DNA of 64,000 nt from Letharia columbiana. Lineage: Eukaryota > Ascomycota > Lecanoromycetes > Lecanorales > Parmeliaceae. Made by a program: the position numbers and the translations under genes. The DNA is taken from positions 124,001-188,000 of the forward strand of contig NW_023501114.1 of the NCBI RefSeq assembly GCF_014066305.1, in the 5' to 3' direction. Every line of letters begins with the position of its first letter. Position 1 is the first letter of the stretch. Positions 1 through 11,870 of this stretch are shown one piece after another. The notes beneath the pieces were generated by a model. The model saw only the letters and a program-made list of their open reading frames with translations. It ran no database searches and was not told the DNA's origin.

Positions 1-3000
1 AATAATTAATTAGATTTTAAGATTTAATTATATATAGATAGCGATTTACTATATAGCTTAACTTTAGAAAAACTTCTAAAATAGATTTATATCTAATAAG
101 AATCTATTAGCTTTAAATTATATAAAAACGCTAAAAGTAATATAATATAGCGAGAATATAAATCGAGTATATTTCGATATATAGACGATATAAATTAGAC
201 TTCTAACGACTAAATAGTTAAATCTTATTATTAATTAGATCGACGTCTCTCGCGAAGATAGCGGTTTCTCTATAAAAAGAGTATTCTAAGTAATAACTCG
301 AGTAATTAAGTATATATAGAGTATTATATAATATAGCGATAATATATTATCTTATAAAAGTCTTATTCGAATTAAATAGCGACGATAACTTACTAGTAGA
401 AAAGCGAGTAAATAAGTTTTATAGCGAATAAATAGAGTAGATATTATTATTTATAGCGGTAATAGATAATATAATTTCTCTTTTAAATAGATTCGTCTTC
501 GAGAATAATAGTAATAGCTCTATATAGTAACTATAGAGCGTAATTAAATATCTTATAATATATTATTATTTAAAGTCGCTATTCTTAGATTTAGCTTAAG
601 ATTATATAAATTCGCCTATATAAAGAAATATAGTAAATACGAGATAAAAGAAAGTATATAAAGTAATTTTCTCTAGGAAAGTCTTATCGAATTAGATAAA
701 GATATAAAGTAGTAGATCTTATATAATTAAATAGCGTTTTTTAATATCGATCTTATTACGTAATTTATAAATATTAGCGATTACTCGCTATAATAGTAGA
801 TAATAAAAGATCTCGAGATTCTTAAATCTTATATTTATATAAGCTAATTAAACGTCTATAAGATAGATCTTAATAGATTTAATCTAAATATAATAATTAA
901 TTAGATATATTATTTAATCGATAAATAATTAAATAATAGCGAAAAACGTAATAGTTCTTAATAGGGTATAAAACTCGATATAGAAGGCCTTCGCCGTTTA
1001 ATAGCTACTTCTTATCTTATTAATTAAACTCTATTAGAGATATCTCGCGATATTATAATTTAGAGAAGTCTTCTTATATTATAATTTAGATAAATCGCGA
1101 TTTAATAATTTCTATATAGATTAAGAGCGTTTAGCTATAAATATAAATTAATAATTTTATTAAATTTAAAGTAAGAGAGTAAGTCGACTAAAGTATTTTA
1201 TTTAACATCTATAAATCTGAAAAGTAAATTTTCGTACGATTTTCGCCGAGTTCGTATTATAAGTATAATTTAGTCTATTAAGTAAACTTTACTTATATCT
1301 AATTCTTTTTATTAATTCTACTAGTTTAGTAACTTTAAAAACTTTTAGTAACTTTAAAAATTTTATATAATATACTCTAATATACTCTAAGTATTATTCT
1401 ATATATATATAATATTAATATATATTATTATTAATATATATATTATTATACGCTATATTAGAGTATTATCTACGCGACTAATTTTATTAAATCGTTTAAT
1501 TTTATAATTAAATTTAAGTTAATATTGATATTTATCGTCGTAGAACCTTATCATCGCAACGTCGATTATTAGAACTTTTCTTTTTTTATACGTATTACTA
1601 TTAAACTAATAGAACTAGTAAAAAAGATTAGAATAGTTATTAAACCGGCGGAATTTAGGTAGATTCTAATTAGATTTACTAATTCGATGAATTTTGTAAT
1701 TTCCGCGATAAACGCGCGATTAGCAATTTCAAATTTTATAGAAACTTTTTAAATTTGCAGATGAATAGAGATTTAAATTATATTATAAATAATATCGTAT
1801 TAGGCGAATAATATAACTATTTATCTAAGTAATACTATAGCTAATTTATATATAGAATTACTATTAATATTCTTAATAATAATATTATTATTATAGTAGA
1901 GTATAAGATATAATTAATATAAGTAAAATAGTTATTTAAAAATAATTATAAGAATAATTATTCTTTTTACGATAGCGAATAGCGAAGTATATATTAAATA
2001 TATCGTCTAGTTTAGAATAAGTAATAATATTCTTAAGAATATATCTTTCTATTTCGAGCTTATTAGAAGCGTTTATTTATATAGAATAATAATAGCGTAT
2101 AACTATACGGCGGAGTAATTATATCTTATTTTATCTAAATAGAAAGATATTTTATTAGCGTAAATTCGCTACGATTATAGCGATAATATAATAATATTCT
2201 CGTTTTTTAAATAATACGAAGTAGAGTCTTCTTAGAAAAGCTCTATTAGAGATTATTATTTTAGCGAAGAAGAATAGTAGATCTATCGCTAACTTAAGCT
2301 CGTTATAGAAGATACTCTATCTATTTAGAAGAGCTTTTATTAACTTTCTCGCTTATTTTAACTTATCGAAAGAGAGCTTAATCTTTATCTTCTCGCTATT
2401 AAACTTAATTTCTAAAAATTTAATTTAAGTATCTTTTTTATTCTTAATATAATTTATCTTTAAATTATAGTTATTATAGACGATATTAAAGTTATTATTA
2501 AATTAGCTTATATCGCTATTAAATAGAAAGATAGCGAAGAAATTATCTAGATAGTAAAAAATAATACTTTAGAATAAAATAATAATAAGTATTTAATAAA
2601 GGGTCTTAGCGAATAAATTAAAAATAAAGAGTGCGGTATATAGATTAAATAATAAGAATCTATTAATATAATAGAAGCTATTCTAAAAGAAACTTAGTAG
2701 TTAAAAATTCGACTCGGCTATAGAGATATATCTAAATACGTTAACGAGGTCTTATTTAATTATAATTATATTCTCGCTTTAAGTAAGTAAGATATCGATA
2801 ATATCGTCTAATATAATATACTCGAGTACTTTATAGACTTTATAAATATAGTAGTTAACGAAGTATAGTCGTAGAAAGAAAAGATCGTAAATTCTTCTTT
2901 AGTCGTTATTATACTTCGAAATAAGATTTAATAAAAATGAAATAAAGTATTTCGAGAGTTCTACGTCTAATCGTATTAGACGATTATTATTCTTCTACTT

Positions 3001-4575
3001 TTAAAGGTCTTTAAATAGTATTTCGAGTATTATAGCGATATTAAAATAAGGTTTATTTAATAATAACTAATTAAAGCCTTAATAGCCTATTTTAATATCG
3101 CGGGCGATAATTATAAATAAGATATTAGCGAATATCTAATCGAGATAATTCTTAAGCTATTTCTTTTAGTCGTCTTTCTTTAATAGACTATATCTTTTTA
3201 ATAAAGACTTATTTAGCGAGATAAGTATATATAGAAATAACTTAACTATCGACTTAAGGCCTCTCGATATTAATTATAATCGAGAGGTAGAAGAAGACTT
3301 TATATCTAGCGAGGTAATATTAGCGAAGATTTTATTAATATAGCTAATAATAGAATATAATTAATTATATATATTATATATATATAGATAATAATAATTT
3401 TAAGAGTTATAGAGTTTATTATAATTAAATCGATTATAATAGAATAATTAAGGGTTTTAAATATTTTAATAAGAAGATATAGAAGTAATATTATAATATA
3501 TCTAGAATAAAGTCTAATTTAGACGTAAATTATATAATAAATAAACTTTCGATTAAATAGACGAGAGTCGCTATCTTAGAATTCGATTTTCTAAATAATT
3601 ATCGAGTATTCGTTATATATAGATATCGTCTTAATAAAGCTAAATTCTATTATAAACGAAGATCTTATAAAAATAATATATCGATTAAAAGATATAGATA
3701 GTTAATAGATTAGAAATATAATAGCGATAGTTTAATAGAGCTTCTTAAAGAAGTAAGGCGATTATTTTATAGATAAAGAAATATATAATTTAACTATAGA
3801 CCTCGAAGTATCAAAGAAGCTCTTTAAGTTTCTTAATCTTCTTATCGTTAGCGAGGCGGTTAATAAAGCTATTAAATAGCTTATTAAGATATTTAATATT
3901 AAACGTTTTATAATAGATTTATTTAATATATTTTAGATTCACCGCTTTAAAATAAAGAAGAAGAAAGATTATTATAGAGTTATTATCTTAATATAAAAAG
4001 AAGCGATATAATACTACTTTTATCTTAGACGATATTAATATTCTCTATTATAGTAAAATTAAAGTTAATTATAAAACTTAAAGAGATATAGATAACGACT
4101 AAGAAGATAAAGCGAATAGAAAAGACTAATAAGTCGATAATATAAAGATTTATAATATAAGCTAATATAAGATAAAGATAGTTAACTAGCGACGAGTATA
4201 AATCTTATTAACCTCGCTTTATATATACGGGCGAGTTTGTCGTAATTATAGAGTATATTATTTTCGTCGATCTATTCTTATTTGAGTTTTTAATAAATAA
4301 ATTATAATTAAATAATATAGAAATTAAGAATTAGATTTAACGAGGTAAATAATTCTATTAAAGAATCTAGCTAATAAGTAGAAGATATAGCGAGAATAGA
4401 GGGAGATAAGAGTTTATTAGAGAGCCCTTTTATAGATTTAATAGACGATTCTTATAAAGATAATAATTTAATAACGATAGTCTAATATATAGTTATAGCC
4501 TTTACGATAGACTTATAAGAACGCTTTAATATTATTAATAGTAGCTAAATAGTAGTAATATAAGTAGAAGAATAA
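1..4575. mobile_element. RIP-degraded transposon block, left end outside window
   Basis: The block is very AT-rich, has no usable reading frame, and is nearly free of CA and TG dinucleotides while CG survives. This is the signature of repeat-induced point mutation acting on a repeated element. Several stretches align by eye with the second AT-rich block: about 815-930 with 51,690-51,790 (shared TATTTATATAAGCTAAT), and about 2260-2560 with 52,600-52,910 (shared GCGAAGAAGA and ATCGCTAACT). I infer a related transposase-bearing element. The stretch ~1190-1770 keeps more CA and TG, so it may be a boundary between two insertions. The right edge is where ordinary sequence resumes near 4575. No terminal repeat was found. 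Confidence 0.8.
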
Positions 4576-5740
4576 TGTGTTTTTTAAATGAAAATTCCTT
4601 TCGTCTGATGTTAGAAAAGAGAAAAGTGTAAAAAACCTCTTCTTACGACGAGAGGAATAAGAATGAAGAGTAAAAACAGGAGGGACACCGCCTATTCAAG
4701 GCTCTTCCAACATGGCAATCTCGGCTATCCTGCCATAAGTGTGTGCTGTGCCTCTCCCTCACTAGCCCCCAGTCAAGCTGTGGCGATGAATTAGTGATTC
4801 GCCTGAGATTCTTATACGGTGTTACAAGTTAATTCCGCAGAGAACGGATCCGGACTACTTCAATGATAAAGGGTGTGAGGGGCTTTCCGCGCCATTGGAT
4901 TTCTCCCTACCGCGTACCTCCGACTTGATGGTGCAATCATTGAGTCTCTTCCGACATCGCCTCGACTTGCTTTTCAACATGAATTAAGTTTTTTCCATAT
5001 TCTTTAGACTGGAAGTATGCTAACTCGACTTGCTTTTCTAACGCACGATGAATTCAAGTTCGCCTACGTTGACCAATAACAATATCCATGTTTTCAGTCA
5101 GCACGGATGCGATGTCTTCTGCCAGATTCTTATCGTTTCAAAATTGAGTGTCTTAGAACCCATGGCAATACTTTGATCCTCTCTGCTTTGTTTTGCCTTC
5201 CCAAAGGTTTAAAAGCAAACAACAAGAATCTTGCGTTCTTTGGAGGCTCCAAGGCTGTAATCAAACTCTGAAAAGTTCCCCCTACTATTTAAAGAAGCCG
5301 TCACGTCAGCAACTACTTCCGAACGTGACGTTCTTGTACTGGACGCCGAGCACGTAGTATACCTCTGCTTTGCAAGATGACGCAACTAATGCCGATCCCT
5401 TGCTGCAATGTAACGTCGCGCTGACCCCCGAGAATGAGCGATTGTGTTTCGTCGTAGGATACCTCTAGAGATCCTTCAGCTCGGATGAAGCAGTTTCGGA
5501 GGCCGCAAGATGGTGGCGCAGTGCAGCTTGCATGTAAGCTACCAGATAGCACTAAAAAGGCGCAATGGTCTTTTTCTTCCAGGCGCAGCTTACTACCACG
5601 CATGCCAGATTGCTACCCTGCTATCTTAGCAGCACTGTCCTACGTCTTCATGCATATTCTTATGAGGCATCCGAGCCACTTCCTCCTCGAACTTGATTTT
5701 CCTTCTCTTTTGTGCACTGTATTTTCATCTGGTTCTCGCC
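4576..5740. other. Intergenic, no gene recognised
   Basis: Ordinary base composition follows the AT-rich block. I see no convincing coding region; the short ORFs on both strands show no recognisable domain. A 15-nt direct repeat (CTCGACTTGCTTTTC) occurs at 4961 and 5024, each followed shortly by ATGAATT-AAGTT. The stretch also holds the promoter of the membrane protein gene starting at 5741. Confidence 0.4.
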
Positions 5741-6891
5741 ATGGTTCTGTATCTGAAGAAACTGCTCATCATCTTCTTGGTCCGAAGATTGTGCTCGGGT
5801 CAATCAACGTCAGGTGGGTGTCGATCAGCGTAATGAAACTCTCGACTGCTCATTTTGTCAACGAGACTCTTGCAGTACTTGTAGTGCAGCACCAACATGC
5901 ACAGGCTACAATGTGAACGCAGATGTGGTTACCTCGCGCGGCACTTCTTGGAGTTATTTTAACCCCTATGAACCTGGAGTTGCGTAAGCATGAAACCCTG
6001 ACACTGCTATATTGCGGCTAATAGATACAACGAGCAGCACTTCTTTTACTGACTATAACCCCGCATATGCGTAAGTGCGAAGCTCCGATTCCGTTATCTG
6101 CAACTGAGATATACAATCACAGACAAGCATTCTTGCAAGCTTCTCTCATTTTTACAGCATACTCTGTCACCTCGACCTCCTCAGTGACAGGGAACTGCCT
6201 TACATATACTAGCTCACCGGTCCCATTGGTCGATGCACAAATTTTCCCCGTTCCCTTGACTGTTGAAACTGAGAACTACAGCAGCTTCGTGAATGACGCA
6301 TACTCCTCTTTCTATGCCACATTAGGTTACAAGGGATGTATTGCTGCCTTGACGCCAGGTCAATCATTACCAACATACCAAGGAATGTTCATAGCATCAA
6401 CCTCAGCGACGACACTCATCTCGGCAACTGCGGCAGAGACCTCAGCAACTACATTACCGTCGGTGACGTCGGCGAAGACCGCAGTACTCTCGCAACATGT
6501 CCACTCTACGCAAATCATCATCCTTTCTGTCGTAGTGCCAAGTGCTGGACTGATGATACTCCTCCTTTGCTTCATCATCATCCGTCGATACCGGAAGAAG
6601 CGAAGCCTGGCAGCGTCCACGAACCATCCAGCAATGACATCGAATATGCAACTTTACCTGGACCAGAAAGCGGAACTAGAAGATGAAGAACGAAGAAAAC
6701 ACGAACTAGATGCAGGAGGAGATACGTATGAGATGGAAGGAAAAGACTGCATATTCGAGATGCCAGGCGCCGCAAACACAGAAACGAGGTCAGCATCGTG
6801 TGACGAGGTACACGAGTTGAGAGGCGCGGAACATTCGAGAGAACTCGAAGTCCTCGGTAAAGTTGAGGCCGCAAGTGGGAGCCCGAGGTGA
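5741..6891 (+). CDS. Single-pass membrane protein, AELEDE/HEL-tail family, member 1
   Basis: Model: exons 5741-5813, 5866-5983, 6038-6070 and 6123-6891; introns of 52, 54 and 52 nt that keep the frame. Exon 1 encodes a signal peptide (MVLYLKKLLIIFLV). It is followed by a Cys-containing ectodomain (SCSTCSAAPTCTGY, then an aromatic SWSYFNPYEP segment), a Ser/Thr-rich stalk, a transmembrane helix (IIILSVVVPSAGLMILLLCF), a basic stop-transfer stretch RRYRKKR, and a cytoplasmic tail with KAELEDEERRKHEL, YEMEGKD, FEMPG and HELRGAEHSRELEV. The tail matches the genes at 7828 and 11,871, so this is a local paralogous family. Function unknown; a surface sensor or wall protein is inference. The least certain choices are the GTGGGT donor of intron 1 and the acceptor of intron 2, where GAG and CAG both keep phase. 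Confidence 0.7.
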
Positions 6892-7827
6892 TTATGTACG
6901 AAGTCATCAAGGGGGATCGCGTTTGCAGCACCGCGAGTATTAGGTATGTGGGATCTCAGCCCTTTTTCAGTTAGTACAACATACGAGCTGGAGCTACGCT
7001 CAGCCTTTTCATTCTTTGATCGCAGACACGGGACGCGTTCACACGTAAAAAGTTTGACGACTTCTCTGGAGTGGTCTGTCGCGGTTCTGTGGTAGTGGCA
7101 CGACCGATCCGGCAGAGAGCCGGAGACATCGATTGAAAAGTGGAAAACAATGATCGTGTAACGGAGATGCAAGAGGAGAGGGGATCAGGGATGCGATATT
7201 TGCCCGTCAGACACGAGTTGAATGGCAATGACCGTTTGAAGGAAATGTGAGTGCCTTCGTGCTGCTTCCGCCGTCGATGATCTTCCCGCGATCGATGTCT
7301 AATAAGAATGAGGCAGGGCAACACAAATTCGAACTTTATTAGGAGTATCCTAAGACTGGCAAGAACATGGATGGTACCGTTGCTCTATGACGCATTCTTA
7401 TGTCTAGAAAGGGTTTTCGGATCATCGACACCAATCGCATGCTCGCCCGCGCCGTGCGCATAATGCACGCCTGCAGATTCAAGCGAGCCAACGATACTCG
7501 CTTATAGACCTCCATGCCGTGACACCAAGTGGGGTTAAAAGCAGGGCGCACACTGCAACAAAATGTTGGCACAGGGAAAGGTAGTCAGCAAGCCATGCGA
7601 TTGGAATCAACTTAAACCGGAGGCACTAGCTCTCGCAAGCACATCCCCTTTCGTCAGTAGCAACCGACTTATTGACTAGCGCTACTACCCATCATGCTTG
7701 GTCTGGGAAAAACATTTTTGCCGCAACGGTCTTCTCTCCACATATACCTTCCAGAGTCACAGAATGGCTCCGTAGACTGGAGGAAAGAATCTGTTGGGCA
7801 TGGTCTTAAGACCATTCGGATTTCTCG
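6892..7827. other. Intergenic, no gene recognised
   Basis: Spacer between two paralogous membrane protein genes. Several short ORFs are open on the minus strand, but none shows a domain, signal peptide or coherent exon structure. Confidence 0.4.
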
Positions 7828-8921
7828 ATGTATTGGAAGATGACCCTACTGATCGCTTGTGTCATCCCGGGCTTGGGCTTTTGCTTTGTTCGGTCGGTAT
7901 CAGCTCTGGGAGCCGGTAAGCTTTGACCACAGTATTTGCATTATCAATTTGGGCGCATTCCAACTTATCTATGACAGTGAATCCAAATTCTACAACTCCC
8001 ACGAGCATTTCGTCGGCGAAATCATTCGGTGCAGCTCCAACAGCACCACCAGCGTCACAAGCGACACCTCTAAGCGAAGCGGATGGTCGATCAGCAGCAG
8101 CAGCATCCGTGGGAGCATCTGCATCCGCAAGCTTATCATCCGCAGCATTGTCACAAAAACTAGCCGCAGCAGTATCGTCACAAGCGTTAGCAGCCGCGGC
8201 AAGCTCCACTAATTCCGGTTCCGAAGTGGGCATCCTTGCTCAGGTCATCATAGCCATTGGTGTCCTTCCAATCGAAGTACTTATCGTGACAATTGTGCTT
8301 GGAATCCATAGGCTTATGCGTCGAAAGCCATCACGACCTCTCCGGACTAGGGTCGATATCACGAAACCAAAACGCGACTCACTACCTTACCTCCAGCCAA
8401 AGGCAGAGCTGGAAGATGAGCAGAGAAGAAGGCATGAGTTACATGGCGAGCACCTCGTACATGAATTGGATGGTAAGGATGAGATCTATCAGATGCCTGA
8501 CGAGACGGATAGTCTGGTCCTGCCTTTGCAGGGAAGACCAGGCATACATGAGATGCCAGAGGGGAGTCATGTGAGCTGGGAGATGCCTCTTCAAGGAAGG
8601 CATAAGGTGATGGGATGTGAGAATGCTCAAGAACTCGAGTCTCCAGCCCAAGAAAGAAACGAGTCCATCAGAGTGGAACGTCCGCATGAGCTTGAGTCTC
8701 CGATACGGTCAGGAAATGAGCCCATGGTGTTAGAGTCCGCTCAAGAGCTTGGGTCTCCAGTAGGAGCGAAGAACAAAGTGGAAAACGCTCAGGGTCTTGC
8801 CGCTCCGGTTGAAGATCCCGTTACAGACTCTACGCATGTCAACCCAAGTCGAAGCCATTTCATGTTGAGGCAGCAACAAATGTTAGACATCGATGTTGTA
8901 ACGGCGACAGCACAAAATTGA
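7828..8921 (+). CDS. Single-pass membrane protein, AELEDE/HEL-tail family, member 2
   Basis: Exons 7828-7915 and 7978-8921, joined by a 62-nt intron (GTAAGC...ACAG) that preserves the frame. The start is the first ATG after an in-frame stop at 7807. Exon 1 encodes a signal peptide (MYWKMTLLIACVIPG...). The ectodomain is short, rich in Ser, Thr and Ala, and has no cysteine pattern. The membrane helix covers VIIAIGVLPIEVLIVTIVLG, followed by basic residues. The long tail starts with KAELEDEQRRRHEL, then VHELDGKDEIYQMP, IHEMPEG and WEMPLQG, and ends in four degenerate units built on AQELESP (nt ~8620-8810). The ectodomain is much shorter than in the neighbouring paralogues, so either exons were lost or it evolved quickly. 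Function unknown. Confidence 0.75.
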
Positions 8922-10092
8922 TGCCAGTGAAGCATGATATAACTTGGGATATGCCACTTCAATAAGAGAGAAGAAGTTGTGAGAAAAATTTCTCGGAACT
9001 TGGAGAGGAGATATGAGCTTCCGGATTAACGATCTACTCAAGTATCTATGTTTCCTTCGGCGCGACTTTCTTTCCACCATTCTACACCAATCTGCACCAC
9101 CGTTAGCAATACACCAATTTTGAAAGCTTGCGGACCAGTGTTCTCGTGTTCATAGTGTTTCGTTCTAAGACGTCAAGTGCTTCTCTCCCAAACAGGAGTC
9201 TTCGACACCCAGAGAATTCAGGACCCAATTCGCAAAACACTCGACTGTTGGACAGGCTTGTGGCTTCATAGGCACCAATAACGGTCGTTCACGCAAGATA
9301 TGGTGCGTGAAATCACCTTCGCAGACGCTTCCAACGAGCTCCTGATCTAGTATCTGGGCTCTGACGTTCGCTGAGTCGATGGAGTCTCGTCGATGTGCAC
9401 TCGAAATCTCATGTTGCTTTCGAAATTTCACTCCTGTCGCTCGGAGACGGCGTCGGGTGACCTTGTTCCGCGACACAGAGGCATTCGGACACTGCTTTCT
9501 CGAGCTAATCGGAGTCCGAGGCGTCGGCACCGCGCGCGCGTAGTTGAGATGGTCGTTGTGTTGGATATTAAAGGGTGTGTAATAGTGTGTTGTAGTACCT
9601 ACCGTCGACCGGTGGCGGTTGTATAGGCTTCTTGGTTATAAGTGGCCTACTTTTTAGTGTTGCAAACGTGAGGCCTACGAATCACGCTGCCAGTTTTTTT
9701 GCTGGGGTGGAACGGTAGTTGTGTATGTTTCCCTTGTGAAGCTAATCCAAGGACATGGTTTCCGTTCTGAGAATGATGTTTGAGGGGGAACTGGGTTTGG
9801 GCGACATTCCAGATGCCTTGGAGAGTACAAGAGTGCTCATGAGGAAGCGCAGAAAGCCTACCTGTATGAGAAAAGATCTTACGTAGAGGGGACTGATCAA
9901 TCGGCATAAGTGAGCATCTGGATATAGGAGCTAGTCTGCATTTTTATTTGGTGCGTATATATAGGCTATAGATGTTGAAGTTGGCAGTAGGTTGTCTTTT
10001 AGATGTAGTTGGACGTCGGTACTCGCATGTAGAGCCGATCTTTTCATCCAAATGATACAATAGGCAAGAAGAATTTTCCTCCCAGCCACCAC
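8922..10092. other. Intergenic; only weak ORFs
   Basis: The best ORF is on the minus strand, 9530-9165 (121 codons, with a CFANWVLNSLGVED segment near its end). I do not recognise it and there is no supporting splice or promoter structure. The rest appears non-coding. Confidence 0.3.
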
Positions 10093-11060
10093 TTAGGCCG
10101 CGTAAGAACTGGATGGTTTCAGAAACAGCCCAGGTTTTTCGTAGGCTCCATCCATCATCTCGATTGGCCTGATAAAATCCTCATTATCGATCCATACTCG
10201 GGAAGCGTGTCTCCCTTGCACCCTGTTCACGAACTGGTCGAGTTGATGCCGGTACGTGCTCCAGGAAGCATCACCAAAATCGGAATCGTATTGCTTGAAA
10301 TATGTGTTTTTGGTCCACTATTTTTCAACACGACTACCTTTCGTATGCCGAAGAATATGATCTTCTATAATATCAATTCAATGCCATATCGATGCGAGAA
10401 GGGCGTCCCAAATAATGACAATTTTCGTAGTAATCGTCTCCATCTCTTCCAATGTTGGACATCGGATAGTCTTTTCACGATCTTTGACTGAGCACATTGG
10501 AGCCTTGATTGACGGCAGACCGCTCGTTAGCCAAGGGAGAAAATGGCCTCCTGTTGCGGCCAAATCTGAGACAATGCTCCCAATGCCGCCATTTGGGAAT
10601 ATCCAGCTGACACCGAACGCCTGGTCAGTGTTCTGATCTAATCCGTTCGGCATACGTCTCACACTAACTGCGAGGCACTCGACAGGCTCAGTGCCCAAGA
10701 CTTGCCGTGGCATTTGCACGTTGTAGAACCCAGAATCCATCAAGGGGCTAATTACCGAATCATACCCCGAAACTATGAATCCTTACCGAATCATACCCCT
10801 AATTACTGAATTATACCCCTATATTAAAATTTGGGGTATGATTCGGTAAGGATTCATAGTCTCGGGGTATGAATTAGTAATTAGCCCATTCATCAAGCAA
10901 CCCCCACATAGATCATATTGGAACATCGCTGGGCATAAGACCCTTGGGAAAGTGGTGTGTAGATGTCGCTTCAACGATTTTGATGAGTCTATAAAGGAGA
11001 GAAATTTCTGCCACGCAGGACGGAATCGGATGTGGACGGCGTCCAATGAGATTACCGCTT
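10093..11060 (-). pseudogene. Gfo/Idh/MocA-type oxidoreductase relic, interrupted by a MITE
   Basis: Read on the minus strand, the C-terminal half of a Gfo/Idh/MocA-family dehydrogenase is clear: VHIRFRPAWQKF, GGCLM-DSGFYNVQMPR, FGVSWIFPNGGIGS, IVIIWDALLASIWH, YRHQLDQFVNRVQGR, and a terminal MMDGAYEKPGLFLKPSS. These proteins use NAD(P) through an N-terminal Rossmann domain, which is missing here; upstream of ~11,060 an in-frame TGA ends recognisable similarity. The frame has a TGA directly after SIWH, where the family usually has Arg (CGA to TGA), and a TAG about 25 codons later. A foldback MITE (10,745-10,887) splits GGCLM from DSGFYN; dropping it with one copy of its target duplication joins the frame exactly. 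Terminal TAA at 10,095-10,093. Family assignment is from remembered motifs. Confidence 0.75.
10745..10887. mobile_element. Foldback MITE, copy 1 (143 bp, near-perfect palindrome)
   Basis: Starts GGGCTAATTACCGAATC and ends GATTAGTAATTAGCCC-like; the two halves are close to perfect reverse complements around a short AT-rich centre (~10,818-10,838). It is flanked by ATCCATCAAG on the left and ATTCATCAAG on the right, a 10-bp target duplication with one C/T difference. It has no coding capacity, so it must be mobilised in trans. Duplications of 9-10 bp are typical of Mutator-like transposases (inference). Related copies lie at 15,108 and 31,635. Confidence 0.85.
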
Positions 11061-11164
11061 GCAGAGAAGAGTTTCACCTTTCGCTACAAGCGGATTATGG
11101 AGAAGACTACGCGTCTCTGAAGCGTTGAATTCTGAAGGCTTTTCGAGTGAAACATGTTTCCCAG

Positions 11165-11267
11165 CCTTGAGTGCTTCCATGGCAGAGAACCTAGAATACA
11201 CAGCTTGCAAGAGCTCAGGGGCGAAGAGCATTCGGGAGAGCTAGAAGTTCCGCAGCAGTATAGTTGA
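11165..11267 (+). pseudogene. Relic of the membrane-protein cytoplasmic tail
   Basis: In one frame the DNA reads ...LQELRGEEHSGELEVPQQ and then stops at 11,265-11,267. This matches HELRGAEHSRELEV at the C-terminus of the gene at 5741-6891. Nothing upstream gives a membrane helix or ectodomain in frame, so it is a decayed copy or a fragment carried by duplication. Confidence 0.6.
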
Positions 11268-11870
11268 ACGGAAGGATGCTGCGAGCCTTCATGAAATTTC
11301 CCTGTGTCTTATATGTTCTTCGCAGAACCACCTCCCTTCATGGCCCGCGCCGTACCGGAGCCTTCTGCTCCTTGCGGCGCAGCCATGCATAACCAAATAG
11401 CACATGAAACCAAACAGCACATGAAACCAAACGATATCCGGATAAGATTTTACATCGATGAACCCAATTACAGATTTGGCACAATGAAGGCACAGTGCAG
11501 CTAAATCTATGCGCTTGGAGGATTTCGCAGTCTATTCACTTCTATAACATCTGAGCCCCGACATTTTGCTCTGGAAGCCGCGTCGCAGGCGCAGTGCATG
11601 CGTTGAGTGCAGATCAGTAGAGTAAAGTGCTTAGATGTCCCGCTGTTTTCTACCCATTTATGCTTCTTTTCCAAAAATCCCAGCTAGTCTTCGTAACTGT
11701 TCGCAATTGTTCTGTCTAGCATGTGTAAGTAATGCTCTGTTCCGTTTGAATCGTGCTTGGCGTGGTCTATATCACAGGTTCGTTCGGACTATGCACAAGC
11801 TAATAGCCGATGTATGTCGCAGTCGCCTCGCGTAGCCGTCTATCCTAATTGAGACTAACCTTGGATCAGC
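11268..11870. other. Probable 5' exon and promoter region of the 11,871 gene
   Basis: A possible first exon, 11,635-11,724 (MSRCFLPIYASF..., followed by a good GTAAGT donor), and a 53-nt intron ending in CACAG at 11,777 look gene-like. However, the phases I tried do not join to the 11,871 frame. TTCGGACTATGC occurs twice (11,783 and 11,883), which may reflect a small duplication. Confidence 0.3.

Noticed and set aside
11635..11811. Two upstream exons for the 11,871 gene
   Set aside because: Good GTAAGT and GTATGT donors exist, but the combined phase does not reach the ectodomain frame; kept only as a possibility.
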